DNA of 64,000 bases from Selaginella moellendorffii (Eukaryota; Streptophyta; Lycopodiopsida; Selaginellales; Selaginellaceae): positions 273,546-337,545 of the forward strand of contig NW_003314370.1 of the NCBI RefSeq assembly GCF_000143415.4. The letters run 5' to 3'. Shown piece after piece: positions 10,950 through 23,100 of the stretch; position 1 is the first letter of the stretch; the number at the start of each line of letters is the position of its first letter. A program made the position numbers and the translations under genes. Below the pieces are notes generated by a model. That model did not search any database. It was not told the origin of the DNA and worked only from the letters and a program-made list of their open reading frames with translations.

Positions 10950-11469
10950 AGAGCGGTATATGTGTGTTTAGGACCAAGGGTTCTAGTCTATACTTCCTGC
11001 AAAGCTTTGTTCTGGTCAGCACAATGCTTCTACAGCCAAGCCAGATTGTTAATTCCTATGTTTCAATGAAGGTCATGACAATTACAGGAGTGGGTGTTCA
11101 ATCTTTGTAGAGTTAAAACTCAAATAACACTTAATGAGCAAGTACAGAGAACCATGGACTCAAGCCTCCTTTCTCTAATATTAATTATCACAACCATCTG
11201 GAACTTCATCTTCCTTAGCACCAACATCATTCTAATGTTACTTTTTATTATACCTAGGGCATTTTTTTGTATTTTCTCTCCTGCAAATCCATTAATTAAT
11301 CACATTTAGTTAATTTTTTTGTAGAGGACATCAGAATTTCTTTTGGTTGGGGACTAACTATCAACATGAGTTTGGTGTTGAGTTCAGGAACAGGAATGGA
11401 GTGCAGCAAATGTGGACATGGTGATCTTGACATTGGCCACCAGCATTCACTCCTTGATGAGCGGTCACA
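10950..11469. other. Repeat-derived spacer, no gene seen
   Basis: This stretch between the gag-only element and the Ty3-type relic is AT-rich in its middle. Short open frames exist but none has recognisable domains. It may hold the eroded 5' part of the Ty3 element. Confidence 0.4.
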
Positions 11470-12770
11470 AGGGAATGACCAGCAATCTTTGCTGCCCTGA
11501 TTCTCCAGCTCTAGGACTTCTCTCGTCCATTTCTTGTGGAGACTGATGCATCAGATGCAAGCACGGGGGCGGTGCTCAGACAGGAGCAAGGGATCATAGC
11601 GTTTGAGAGTTGGTGCATTTCAGTACATGGCTTATGAGCAAGAAATGCTTGCGGTCATCCACACTATCGAGAAGTGGCATCATGATCTCTTGCCGACTCG
11701 TTTCACGCTCTGCACAGACCATTACAGTATCAAATTTTTGCTGGAACAACAGCAGCTCAACATCGGGACGTTTGTTTTGCCCGGTCGAAATTCGATGGAT
11801 AAATCAAAAGCTTGAAGCTTTTCAATCCAGCGCCTCTGTTTCTTGCACTGTCTTGCATGTTCGAGAAGCCAGTGTCCCAGCTTCTTACAGGGATATCACG
11901 TCGTTCAGCAGCGGGTCGTCAGTACCGAGCTCCCTTCGCGTCAATTTCCATCTCAGGATTGCCAAGATCTATATATGGTGCTCTTCACGAAGGTCAGCCA
12001 CTTCGTCCCATTAACGACCACAGCAAACGCTCAGAAGGTGGCAGAGCTTTTCTGGAAGGGGATAGTCCGCTACCGGGAGATTATCTCTGACAGGGACTCC
12101 AAGTTCCTCGGCAAGTTCTGGAGATTGTTGTTTGAGGCCGTGGGGACAAGGTTGAGTTTTAGGCTATCACCCTCAAACTAACAGATAGACTTAGAGGGTG
12201 AATCACACAATGGAAACGTTCCTTCGTGGATATTTTTTGGACAGACCGGGCAATTGGGTGAAATGGCGAGTTTGCTTACAACTCCATGCAACATGCTTCC
12301 CTGGGAATGTCTGCGGCAACGTGGTGTCGACCTCTGTCCACGGTAACAAGACTGGCCAACCATATAACGCCTCGAAAGGAGGATGTAGAGGAGCATCTCT
12401 GAGAAGTGGAAGAAGCATGGCAAAGCAAAGGCTTGGGTCGGCAGAAACTACCATGTGGTTCTTTGTGGACCAAAATCGATCATACAAGTAATTTGAGCCA
12501 AGAGACTACATTTATGTCAAGTTCTGCCTGGAACGTTACACCCTGGGCAAGCTTAAGGAAGAGCCAAGTTGCAACCCCGCTTCTTCGGTCCTTTCAGGGT
12601 GGTGAAAGCAATTAATGAATTGACCTACAGATTGCATCTCGCAACAACAGCAAGGATCCATGATGTGTTCCACTTGAGTGACCTCAGCGTCATCACAGGG
12701 AGTTGCCTTCAATCCAAATGCCGGATCAGGGAAGAACAGGTCCTCTTGTTCCGGATAGGGCAGTGAAGTC
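11470..12770 (+). mobile_element. Ty3/gypsy retrotransposon relic (RNase H, integrase, C-terminal pol)
   Basis: Broken frames in pol order are visible. RNase H: DFSRPFLVETDASDASTGAV (about 11512-11570), then YEQEMLAVIHTIEKWHHDLL and FTLCTDHYSIKFLLEQQQLN (11632-11760). Integrase core: LYMVLFTKVSHFVPLTTTAN followed by IISDRDSKFLGKFW and GTRLSFRLSPSN (about 11970-12180). Integrase tail: QPRFFGPFRVVKAINELTYR and RIHDVFHLSDLSVITG (12570-12710). At least four frame changes and several stops separate these pieces, so it cannot code an active polyprotein. No reverse transcriptase core is seen upstream. Sequence from about 12827 begins TGTTAGGGACC, which could be the start of a 3' LTR, but no partner repeat is present. 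Confidence 0.85.
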
Positions 12771-13226
12771 CAGGAATACAGAGCGCAATCTGGAGGACCA
12801 AAGTTCTTTGAGCAAGAATGGCCTGTTAGGGACCGAGTCTGACTATGCTACAGCGGATGGTTATATGGAGAGTAAAGCAGATTTGATTCTCTATACTCTC
12901 CTCTCCATCTTGTCCACCTTCTTCTCTCCAGTCTCACTCTGCTTGCTTGGTTAGTCTCTTTTGTTGTCCAAGGAGCATTTCCTCCCTTCTCATTCCTCTT
13001 CTTTGAATATAGCTGTGCAACTCCCACTTTTTTTGACTGAAAGTTGTTTATGATAGAGCATCCACGCCGTCTTCCAGGCCACGTGGCAAAATATTCACTG
13101 GTGACATGGCCAGTCAGAGAGAGTTTGACGGAGGCTGCATAGAAACAGAAAGCAAGTCGTTTTGCTCAGAATGGAGCTCTCACTCCATCCATGTGTTCTC
13201 GCTTCGAATAGATGCCACTGCCATTG
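12771..13226. other. Spacer between retroelement relic and first LTP gene
   Basis: The first part may be LTR remnant of the Ty3-type element; the last 150 bases are probably the promoter of the lipid transfer protein gene. No coding region is recognised. Confidence 0.4.
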
Positions 13227-13234
13227 TATAAAAA
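13227..13234 (+). promoter_or_regulatory. TATA box of the first LTP gene
   Basis: TATAAAAA lies 61 bases before the ATG at 13288, a spacing that allows a 5' leader of about 30 bases. It is the only good TATA match near this start. Confidence 0.65.
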
Positions 13235-13287
13235 CAGAGACCCACTGCCTCCTCCAACACCTCGCTTCCTGATCTTCTCAAACAGCA

Positions 13288-13632
13288 ATGCCCAAGCTTG
13301 TGCTTATCCTGTTCTTCCTTGTGGCCGCTGCGGCGCAGTGGAGAATCTCCATCGCCCAGCAGCAGTCCTGCAGCGACTGGACTCAGCTCCTGGATTGCCA
13401 GAACGCGGCCAGCGATCCAAGCGCCACCCCGTCTGGCGAGTGCTGCAACAGAATCCGGCAGTACCAAAACGCACCGGACTGCCTGTGCACCATGCTCCTC
13501 GCGGCACGCAACGCAGCGCAGTCCACCGGGTTGCCATTCAATCTCCAGGCCGCGCTCTCCATCCCGGCCAAGTGCCACGTCCAAGTTCCATCCGGCTACT
13601 CGTGCGCTGGAATTCCCATTCCATCTAGCTAG
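13288..13632 (+). CDS. Non-specific lipid transfer protein (eight-cysteine motif)
   Basis: A 114-residue secreted protein without introns. Residues 1-23 (MPKLVLILFFLVAAAAQWRI) form a hydrophobic signal peptide with cleavage likely near IAQQQS. The mature part has the full eight-cysteine set in the order C, C, CC, CxC, C, C (SCSDW, LLDC, ECCNR, DCLCTM, AKC, YSC), which forms four disulfides around a lipid-binding cavity. Such proteins act in the apoplast in cuticle formation or defence. There is no hydrophobic C-terminal GPI tail; it stops after GIPIPSS. The start is the first ATG after the TATA box and the only one before the signal peptide. A second member follows 440 bases downstream on the same strand. 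Confidence 0.9.
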   Translation: MPKLVLILFFLVAAAAQWRISIAQQQSCSDWTQLLDCQNAASDPSATPSGECCNRIRQYQNAPDCLCTMLLAARNAAQSTGLPFNLQAALSIPAKCHVQVPSGYSCAGIPIPSS

Positions 13633-14069
13633 AAGAACAGAAAAAAAAAAAAAGAGAGTTAGCTAAGCATCGCTAGAGAGCAATCTAGGAAAAGAAAATT
13701 ATGGAAGAGCTTCTAGAGAGCAAGAGAGAGAGGGAAGGGAAGAAATCCGTGTGTAGTGCTATGACTGTGACCAGAGAAAAGAGAGGGAGAGAGAACAAAT
13801 TCATGCAATAAGATAACTTGACTTGCCTGTGCCATGATCGTCGCCTTTCTTGTGACGCCGAGAAAAGCAGTACCTTATTCACGGGATGGTGTACTCATCG
13901 CGATTTCCTCGCACCGATCTATGCCAGAAGCCCTCTCCATGTCGATCAGTATAAGAGCGAGCCTCTAGGCAGTGAGATCCATCGGGCAGCTCTTCTCTCG
14001 ATCCCCATTCTTGAATCTCCCCTTCCCTCTCTCCTCTCCTCTAGCAATATTTCGAGCATCGATCGAGCA

Positions 14070-14472
14070 ATGGCGCCGCCTCGATCCGGAATCGCGATCC
14101 TGCTCATTGCAATCCTGTGCATCGCGCTCCTCCCGGCAGATTCCAGCGCCCAATCCTGCACGAATTACCTCGCCCTGGCGAGCTGCATCCCCGCCGCGGT
14201 CGGCAACACCGCTCCGACCGCGAGTTGCTGCTCGCTGATCCAGAAATACGTGAAGAAGCCGGCATGTCTGTGCACGCTCGTCCAGAGCGCCAAGAAAGCC
14301 ATCCCTAGTATCAACATAGCCAAGGCGGTGATCCTCCCCAAGAAATGTAACTTCGGGAAATACGTGCCCAAGAACTACAAGTGTGCTGGTAGGCGAATTC
14401 TCTTCCTTCTCTCTCCAAATCGATGGCTCACCGTGCTCGATCTTGGCAGGGGTTTCGGTTCCCCGCGAATAA
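14070..14472 (+). CDS. Non-specific lipid transfer protein, second gene
   Basis: Exon 1 (14070-14388) codes a signal peptide (MAPPRSGIAILLIAILCIAL) and an eight-cysteine domain: SCTNY, ASC, SCCSL, ACLCTL, KKC, YKC. A short intron (14389-14449) interrupts after TGTGCTG; exon 2 adds only VSVPRE before TAA, with phase kept. A terminal intron right after the last cysteine is common in plant LTP genes. Without splicing the frame would run on to 14600 through intron sequence. The mature protein is rich in Lys and likely basic, unlike its neighbour. The two proteins share the cysteine spacing but little else, so any duplication is old. Confidence 0.88.
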
Positions 14473-14613
14473 GGAATGGCGATCTTCACCGTTCATCCCG
14501 ACCACCATTCCGCTCCATAATAGTCCACCAGATGTGGAATGTACTACGCCCTCGCTTTGCTAATACAAACCTCTCGTTTGCCCTATATTTTCTTCCTTGA
14601 GAGCGCTCCAGCT

Positions 14614-16058
14614 ATGGCGTCGAGTGCCGCCGCGGCCAATCCCGGGGTTTTCAGTGGCGTAAGGACGATTCGATCGTGGAAGCGCCACGGCGAGCGCTTC
14701 TTGCACAGGAAGCCGAGTAGGAAGGTGTGCGTGGTCCAGATCGAGAGCAAAAAGAGGGAGCCGAGGCAATTCTGGATGTCCAGGGATCGATTGGCGCCAG
14801 GTATGTGATGAAAGATCGCTCGCGTATTGCAAGGAATTCCTAGTGATTTTCCATTTGCTCGGTGTGGATGGAAGTTTGAAATTTCTGAGCTTGATCATAT
14901 GTGGTTGTATTTTTCTGATGCTTTGGATGAGCTTTTAAGCACGTTGAATGCGAATGAGTGACTAGCCCTGGATGAAACTTTCAAGCACGATATGAATTTA
15001 TGCGAATGGAATGGACTGTAGTGATTTCTCTGGTCTCATGAGCTTGGTCTCATGTGTTGTTTACATCCATTGCTCTCAAGCAGCGACTTTGCTGGCGGAC
15101 TTCCAGATCCAGCCAGAAAGTGTTGGTTTCCTTACAAGGACGAGTTTAACCTGGACGAGCAAACACGCATCAGCAGCGAGATGGTGATCGGAACCTTGGA
15201 TCCCATGTTTGCGGCCGATCGCAAGCAAAAGTTTGATCAGATCATCGCCAACAGGACGTTTTCGATTTGTCCGGTGGTCGAAGGCTTGTTCGACATTGGC
15301 AACATCTGTGCCGTGTTTAGAACCGCCGAGGCATTTGGACTCCAGTCGGTACATGTGATCGCTAACAGCGATCAGAAAAGGTGAGTTTCTCTCTGTTATT
15401 TTCTTTCTTTGTTCTCACGCGTGTTTTATTCTTGTAGATACAAAGAAGCTCGCAACATAAGCATGGGTGCCGAGAAATGGCTGGATGTTGAAGTGTGGGA
15501 GAACACAAACGAGTGTGTACAAGTGTTACGGAAGCGAGGATATCGGATTGCTGTGACTGACATGGGGGCGGACACGGTAAGCTTGAGAAAGCTCGTCAAT
15601 CTATTCTATACGTTTTAACAGGTACCTATACACGAGCTGGACTGGACGATTCCAACAGCAGTGATCTTTGGAAACGAGCACAAGTATGGAAAGAAAGTGG
15701 TATTTGTTTTTCTTTCTTAATCGGTGAACGTTTTTGAGCAGTGGAACAAGCGAAGAAGCTCTTGCATTGGCGGATGTGAAGTGCCATATTCCGATGGTAG
15801 GAATGGTCGACTCATTTAACGTCTCTGTTGCGGCGGGGATCCTCATGTATCACGTCGTGGGCGACCGGCTTGAAAGAACTGTAAGTGGTTCCAAACTAGC
15901 TTTTGCTTGCATCGGTCTTACAGCTCTTGCAGGGAATTCACGGCGATTTGAGCTCCGAGGAGCAGCAAATCCTTCGTGCCGAGTTCTACCTTCGAAACAA
16001 GCGCAACGTGAAGGATGTGGTGAACCACCTGCTTAAGAAAGAGCTCGTCTTGACTTAA
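14614..16058 (+). CDS. SpoU/TrmH-family tRNA/rRNA 2'-O-methyltransferase
   Basis: This is a SPOUT-class enzyme that moves a methyl group from S-adenosylmethionine to a ribose 2'-OH in tRNA or rRNA. The three SpoU motifs are present: FDIGNICAVFRTAEAFGLQS (motif 1, about 15289-15348), AVIFGNEH then GTSEEALALA (motif 2, split by an intron at 15684-15741), and IPMVGMVDSFNVSVAAGIL (motif 3, about 15790-15845). Later exons join cleanly: about 15084-15380, 15438-15576, 15622-15683, 15742-15880, 15933-16058. The first exon (14614-14800, MASSAAAANPGVFSGVRTIR) is basic and may be an organelle transit peptide, but its phase does not match the next exon with the obvious splice sites, so a small exon or another donor is missing here. 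It converges on the H+-ATPase, with 82 bases between stops. Confidence 0.85.
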
Positions 16059-16140
16059 CACATCCGAAAGGGATGCCAATTCATTCAGGGAAAACAGTGA
16101 ATACAAAACAAAATGGAAACTTTGCTCAATACTTGCATAC

Positions 16141-19100
16141 CTATACCGTGTAGTTTTGCTGGACTGCGAGATCATCCAGACCTTTCAACTTAGCGACTGC
16201 TTCGACATGCGCTTTAACCACGTGAAGGTCTTTCAATCTGTCACAGACAAAAAGATCAGTGAACTTAAAGATAACTTTAAAGCTACACGAGAAGAGCATA
16301 TAACTTAAGGAAACAAAGAAACAAAGCACGAGAGGAAAACCAACCTCGCAATCTCGGCTCTCTTCATGGCTTTTTCCGCAAGATCGGCAGGCCCAGCAAC
16401 ACCAGCAGCCCCTGACTGAGATAGCCTTTGCGTCATTGGAGCCGCGGCATGGCCAGATATAACAGCCCATTGAGCTTGCCGCGCCTCACGGCCATAGTTC
16501 TTCTGACGAGTGAAAGCGATCTTCCTCTCCGTGAGAAGGTCCCACATTGCTCCACTCAAGATGTATCTCACCAAAAACTTGATAAGATCCAAAGGGAAGT
16601 ACCAGACGACGCTGCAAAGCAATGAGACGAAGTTAGACACGAAGAAAACAAGGAAGAACTACGCTTGCGAGCTTTACCTGTACAACCATACCACTCCGGC
16701 CCAGCCCCAGCCGCAGCCTTTGATTCCTGCAAATCCCCAGTCGGCATAAACTGCGATCAGCGTCGCCACCAGCTGAGCAACAAGGAAGGCGACGATCAGC
16801 ATCGCCCCGGGTCTCTCCAAAAACGAGAAGCTCCGCGACCGAGTGACGAAGATGAGTGCCTGACTGATCACGCTGACTTGCAGATAGATCACAGCGGTTT
16901 CCTGTTTGACGTGGCCCGAGATCAACCTCACCGAGAAGTGGTCTTGGAAGAAGTTCGTCTCGTGTATGAGCCAGTAGAAAAGGACGGACATCAGTCCGAG
17001 GTAGGTCCCGAGGCACGAACCGAGCACAAACAACTCCGGGAGCTTCCAACTGTCTGGTTCCATGGATGGTTTCACTCTATCCTGCAAAAAAGTGAAGTTA
17101 GACCGAGCAACAGAGTCCAGCACGGGGATTAATTACCTTGCGACATTATTAGCTTGGAATTAACGGGTGGAGCGATTCCAGAACGTACTTTCGAGATTGT
17201 CATGATGGTGCCGTCGTTGAGGATGGCTATGATAAGCGTCATGAACGGGGAAAACTTGAACTTCCAGATCAGCGCCATGAGCAAGAAACCGAGGACGATA
17301 CGAATGGTGATTGAGATGGCGTAGATGGTGTAGTTCTTCATGCGCTGGAAGATGCAGCGGGACGTCAAGATAGCATGGATGATGACGCTCAAGCCTGCAA
17401 GCCACATTTTGTTAACAAAGGATCGAAAGAAGAAAAACAAAGAACTTACCAGGGAGTGTCAAGACAATATCAGCGGCGTTACGAGCAGCATCCGTCGCGT
17501 CGGCAACAGCAATCCCGATATCAGCTCTTTTCAGAGCAGGAGCATCGTTCACTCCATCGCCTGTCATGCCGCAGATGTGTTTTGCTTCCTGTAACTTCTT
17601 GACGATGTTATACTTGTGCTCTGGAAAGACCCCTGCAAACCCGTCTGCGTGCTCTATGAGCTCCCCTTCGTCCGCACTGGCCAAGCTTGGGTCACGTCCA
17701 GCCCCGCCGGGAAATAATGCAGTGACTGGATACATGTTGGTTCCCATGCCCAGCCTTCTCCCAGTTTCTTTGGCAATAGCTAGCTGATCTCCGGTTATCA
17801 TCTTCACGTTCACTCCAAGCTCTAGAGCTCGCTTCACTGTGTCTGCGGTATCGTGGCGGGGCGGATCGAAGAGTGGAACGAGGCCCAGCATGTCCCAGTC
17901 GCCACCTGGACTATCCTTATCGTTGTCTGGAACAGTCTGCTAAAGACGGTGTTAAAAGGTGGTGGATTTGTGAGAACTATCAGCGTACCTGCGTCGCCAC
18001 AGCCAGAGTTCTCAAGCCCCTCTCCGCGAACTTCTCAATGATATCATGCACCCGGCGTCCAATTTGTTCTTTGTTGTAGGCCAAGTCGAGAATCTGCTCG
18101 GGAGCACCCTTGGATGCACGATGCATTTGCCCTTGCGTGTCCAGGTAAGTCATTTGAGTACGCTTATCAGTTGGATTGAATGGCATGAAGTGTATCTCTT
18201 GAATTCCTTCCCTTGCTTCTTTTGGATCTCCAAGCATGTTTACAATGGCGAGGTCGATAGCATCCTGCAAAACAGCATCTTTATAGCACCCTGAAAACTT
18301 CTAATCCGAGTATAAGTTACCTGGTTCTCCACGCGAGAAGCTCTCGACGCATGAAGTAAGATCGTATCTTTGTCCGCCTTATCCGAAAAGATCTCTATGA
18401 GATTCTTGTCAACTGTAAGCCTGTTCAACGTCAGAGTTCCTGTTTTGTCCGAGCACAAGATATCCATCCCCGCCATCTCTTCAATAGCCGTCATCCTTTT
18501 AACTATCGCTCCCTGCTTAGCCAGCCCGTGGGATCCTACAGCCATTGTGATGGAGAGCACAGTTGGCATGGCGATCGGTATCCCTCCTATTAGCAGAACC
18601 AGCAGCGCATCGATTCCATCCCTGTACTTCCAGTGCTGGCACGGGTACATGACTATAATCTCGATGATCATCCCCAGCGCTATCGAGACGATGCAAAAGC
18701 TTCCAATTCTCGTAAGAACCTTTTGAAAGTGTCCCATTCGCTGAGTGCTGTCTACGAGGTGTGCTGCTTTCCCAAAAAACGTGCTCACACCAGTTGCAAT
18801 CACCACTGCTTCGATCTCCCCCTGCTTACAAATGGAACCCGAGAAAACTTCGTCACCTTGTCTCTTGGTCACTGCCACGGATTCACCTGTGAGAGCGGAC
18901 TGATCGATCGAAAGAGGGTCTCCTTCCAGCAGGCGGCAGTCAGCTGGAATGATATCACCAAGCTTGATAGTTATGATATCTCCGGGAACGAGGATGGAGG
19001 CGTCCTCTTCCTCGTACTTCCCATCTCTTAGAACTTTAGCTTTAAGTGCCAGTGCCTGCATCAAAGCCGCGGCGGCCTGCCCAGCGTTTTGCTCTTCGAT

Positions 19101-19502
19101 ATAGCTCACGGTCGAGTTGATGAAGAGAAGAACAACGATTCCTACAAAGTCCTGCCAGTCGGGCGGCCTTCCGTCTCCATTGGCCAGGATGATAGCCATC
19201 AAAGCCGCGATCTCCATCACCCAAGACAGTGGATTCCACATAAAAGTGAGGAACTTAAGCAGTAAATTCTCCTTCTTCTCCTCCAACTTGTTGGGACCAA
19301 CGAGCTTGAGCCTGATCTCAGCTTCCACCGTGCTAAGCCCATCCCTGGTGCACTTAAGCTTCTGGAAAACCTCCTCCAATGGAATGTGCTCCAAATCAGC
19401 ACTACTGTCCTGTGAGAATTCCCCGCTCGCCCTATTGTCCGCTGTTCTAGTCTCCTCGTCGATGGCGTCATGATAGAACTCGCGGCTCTCGATCCTGGCC
19501 AT
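16141..19502 (-). CDS. AHA: Plasma-membrane H+-ATPase (P3A-type proton pump)
   Basis: Pumps protons out of the cell using ATP and powers secondary transport. Seven exons keep phase: 19502-18321, 18264-17989, 17936-17450, 17394-17189, 17081-16678, 16611-16345 and 16237-16141, giving 972 residues. Landmarks in order: actuator loop LTGES, phosphorylation site [11 protein letters not shown], nucleotide-domain [11 protein letters not shown], hinge [20 protein letters not shown] and [13 protein letters not shown], then the C-terminal membrane helices. The C-terminus ends QQNYTV, so the penultimate Thr that is phosphorylated for 14-3-3 binding is present, and [20 protein letters not shown] marks the autoinhibitory domain. 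The N-terminus is longer than the usual start (about 45 residues rich in Glu/Asp before FQKLKCT). The last internal donor is GTTGG, weak but fixed by phase. Its 5' end faces PDS5 across 610 bases. Confidence 0.95.
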
Positions 19503-20112
19503 TGGAGATTGCCGCGCTCACATTTTGGAAAACCCTAGCGGCGCATTGCCTACTCCGGAGAAGCCATCGGAAGATCTGAAACGCGTGATCCCTGACTCAC
19601 CGTCATTGCCGATCGCGCTCCATCGCCATCGCCACCGCCAAGCGAGATTTCATGCCTGACACTAACTGTGACCTGGCAAATCTAGCCCGTTAATTTTGAA
19701 ACCCAGTCGATCCTAGCCGCGAAGATCGGGACCGTCCGTGGGCAGGGTTCTCTCAATCATCCATTTTAAGAAAAATCTGACGTGGGATTTAGATCTGAAC
19801 GCTTTTGTACGGCAGACAGTATGACCAGGAACTCAAAACTCGATCGGCGGGTAACTAGAATGCTGTGGCCATTTGGACACGGCCTTCCCGCTTCCCGCCA
19901 TGTACGGATGGCCCAATCAAAATGACGGGCGATTTGAAATAAATGACGGGGTCTTGACGGTTTCCCATTTTTGATAAAACAAGGAGCGAAGAAAGACGAG
20001 GGTTTGCGCAGTGGTGGGAAGAAGTCATTTTAGGGTTGATGGAGCGGCTGTGAGGGCGCTCCAGCGAGCAGCCGCGACGGGGGGCGCGCCGCGCGCGCAT
20101 TATCGGTGAGGT
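19503..20112. promoter_or_regulatory. Shared divergent promoter region (H+-ATPase and PDS5)
   Basis: About 610 bases lie between the two start codons, transcribed outward in both directions. It holds no coding region that I recognise. The PDS5 side carries a GC-rich block with gggcgcgccgcgcgcgc near 20080-20097 and no evident TATA box. Confidence 0.5.
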
Positions 20113-23100
20113 ATGGCGGCCACAGTGGACACGAAAAAGATCGTTCAATTGGGGAAGAGGCTCGGCGAGCTCCAGCTTCCCTCTTCCAAGGATGCGCTGC
20201 TCAAGCTTCTCAAGGTGAGTGCTCTTGCTCCGCGCCGGCGGCGGCCTTCTTGCTGGGTTTTAGGTCTAGCGCGGGCGTCGCTCACGAAATTCCGTGCGTC
20301 CCTTGCAGCAACTCTCGGCGCTGCTGCCTAATGTCGATCAATCCGCCTCAGAGGAGACGCGGCGGGCTCTGGCTCCTTGCAAGGATGCGCTGGTGAGAGC
20401 GGAGCTGCTACATCACAAGGATAAGGAGGTGAAATTGTTTGTGGCGACATGCGCTAGCGAGATTTTGAGAATTGAGGCTCCTGATCTTCCTTACAACGAT
20501 GATGTCCTTAAGGTATTTGAGGTCTTGTTGTGCCTTGAGAGCTACATATCTCATGTCTTTCCTTTTTTTTTCTTTCCAGGATCTGTTTGAGCTCATTGTC
20601 AACACGTTCAAAGGACTCAGTGACATGCAAAGCCCATTATACCAAAAACGGGTACACATACTGGAGACGGTGTCTGCCATCAAGTCCTGTCTGCTATTGC
20701 TGGATATTGACAATTGCGACGATGTGATTCTGGATATGTTCAAAACTCTCTTTCAGGAAGCCAGGTTTGTTTTTCTTTCTTTTCTGCGAGGCAAATTTAT
20801 CGCTCGTTCGCAGGGATGATCATCCGTCTAATATCCTTAGCGCGATGCTGAACATCATGGCTTTGCTCGTGAAGGACAGTGATAACTACCCGAGGCCTTT
20901 GGTAATGGAGATTGTTTCAAATCTCGTGAAGAGCAAAAAGGTAAACGACAATTTTCGTTGTTTTATAATTTGAAATTTCTCAAACTTCATGTCTACAGAC
21001 ATCTGCCGCTGCGAGCAAGGTGGCTTCGGAAGTTATTCGAGAAAATGCACAAGAACTGGAGCCTAATGTGATTGGACTGTTGAATACAGTTCATGAGCAA
21101 TCAGCTGATCCTTGGTTACAACAAAATTACTACGAAGTCCTATTTGAAATCCATCGCTGTGCTCCCAAGATGTTCCTGGCATATGCACCGACCATTGTGG
21201 AAGGTCTTGTGGTATGTCATATTGCACTTGTATAACGTTAATGATTCGATTTCATTTTTATGCAGAACGGGGATGAAACTATACGAGTGAAAACAGTTGA
21301 ACTTCTTGGAAGAGTTTTTAGCTCCCAGGGTCAGGCTGTCGACAAACAGCTTGTTTCAGAGTTCATCAAGAGAATCACTGACAAGTCTCTGAACGTAAGA
21401 GTGGCAACAATGCAGTCTGCAAGGGATTGCTTTGACTCTCTTGGTGCGGATGCTAAGGAGATCATAGGTGAAACACTAATTCTCGCAATATTTCTGTATT
21501 GACCTGTTTCTCTTTGCAGAAAAACTTGAGGATAGAGTACAAGATACCCATGATCAAGGAAGGATGAAAGCTGTGACAGTGATCTGTGATATCGCCAAAA
21601 CAAATCTTGAATCTGTCCCAATGAAAGTACTTCACACGGTTGCAGATAGGCTGCGAGATACAAAGGTATTTATAGTCTCAAAGTTCAAAAACTAATACGA
21701 TGTCATGCAGGCAGGCACTAGGAATTTGGCTATGCAGAAACTTACCAATGTCTACGCTACACACTGTGGCACTCCGGAATCTGAAAAGCTTGAGTGGATT
21801 CCCATTAAAATTTTGAAGTGCGTAAATCTCAAGGAGTTCAGGTATTTTTTCTGCTTGTTTTCTCTCTCGCATCGGTTTCCTTTTCATCCAATTATTTCCC
21901 GCAGACCTCATGGCATTGAATTAGCTTTTAGTGAAGAACTTTTTTTACCTGAACTTCCAGTCAGTGAGAGAACGAAGCATTGGATTGCGATGTTTTCTCA
22001 GTTTGAGGGTAACGATGTCAAAGGTTTGGAACGGGTTCTCAGTGCGAAGCAAAGGTACGCGTTTTTTCGTTTTTCTCTTGCAGTTTTCACATTGGCCGAT
22101 TTCTCTTTGTAGGTTTCAGCTGGAAATGAAGGAATACTTACATCTACGTCAGGATCTGAAGGTACTAGTTTCTACCTTTATCTAATGTTCTGACGTTTCG
22201 TGGTTTTAGGAGGAAAACGCTCCTGAGCTCGAAAAGAAGTTGCAGGACCGCTTCAAATCTATGGCAGAGACGTTTGATGAAAAGGCTGAGGAAAGTCTTG
22301 CAAAACTTCATCAGATGAAGGATAATTCGATTTTTAAAAGATTGCTGACCTTGCTGGAGCCAAGTACACCATATAGTGTTTCACGCTCTATCTGCGTAAG
22401 GCGAAAGTAGGCTATTAGTCCCGTTCTGATGATCTGGTTTCTGTCTGTAGGATGATTTACTGAGCACAATCGGTGTCAAGCATCCACAATATGAATTCCT
22501 GCGGCTTCTGGCAGTACGATGTTCGTTTTTACTATTCGGACGAGAGCACGTTGCCGCAGTATTAGACGAGTATGAGACTTTCAAAGATTCTGGAAACAAA
22601 AATGCTGTTTCTTCGTGCATGAATTTGCTTCTGGTAAAGTCTTTATTTGAGAATTTATTTTCATTGTTTTGTCTAACTTGCTTGAGTTATATACAGGTTT
22701 TTTCCCGATATTTTCCTGAACTGATGGACGGTGTCCAAGATAAGATTTTCAATCTTCTTAAAGACAGCGAGGATGATGCCGTTAAGAACGCTGCACTTCA
22801 AATTATTTCCAGATCCGGTCACTGCTTGCGGGAGAAAATCGTGGACTCCAGAAGGTAAGGTTCAGTCAGATAGAGTTTGGAACTCATTTTGTTTGCAGTT
22901 CCATTGATTTGACTCTCGAGACGTTTTGCTTGGAGGGTACACGTGAGCTTGCCAAGAATGCAATATCTGCCATTACGGCTTTGTCATCGGATGCTGGGCT
23001 TAAAGCGTTATCGGTTCTGTATGGGGTATGTAGCTTCGATCGGTAGCATTTTGTTTTTCTAATTCTCTTTACTTTTAGCATCTATTAAAAGCCATGGAGA

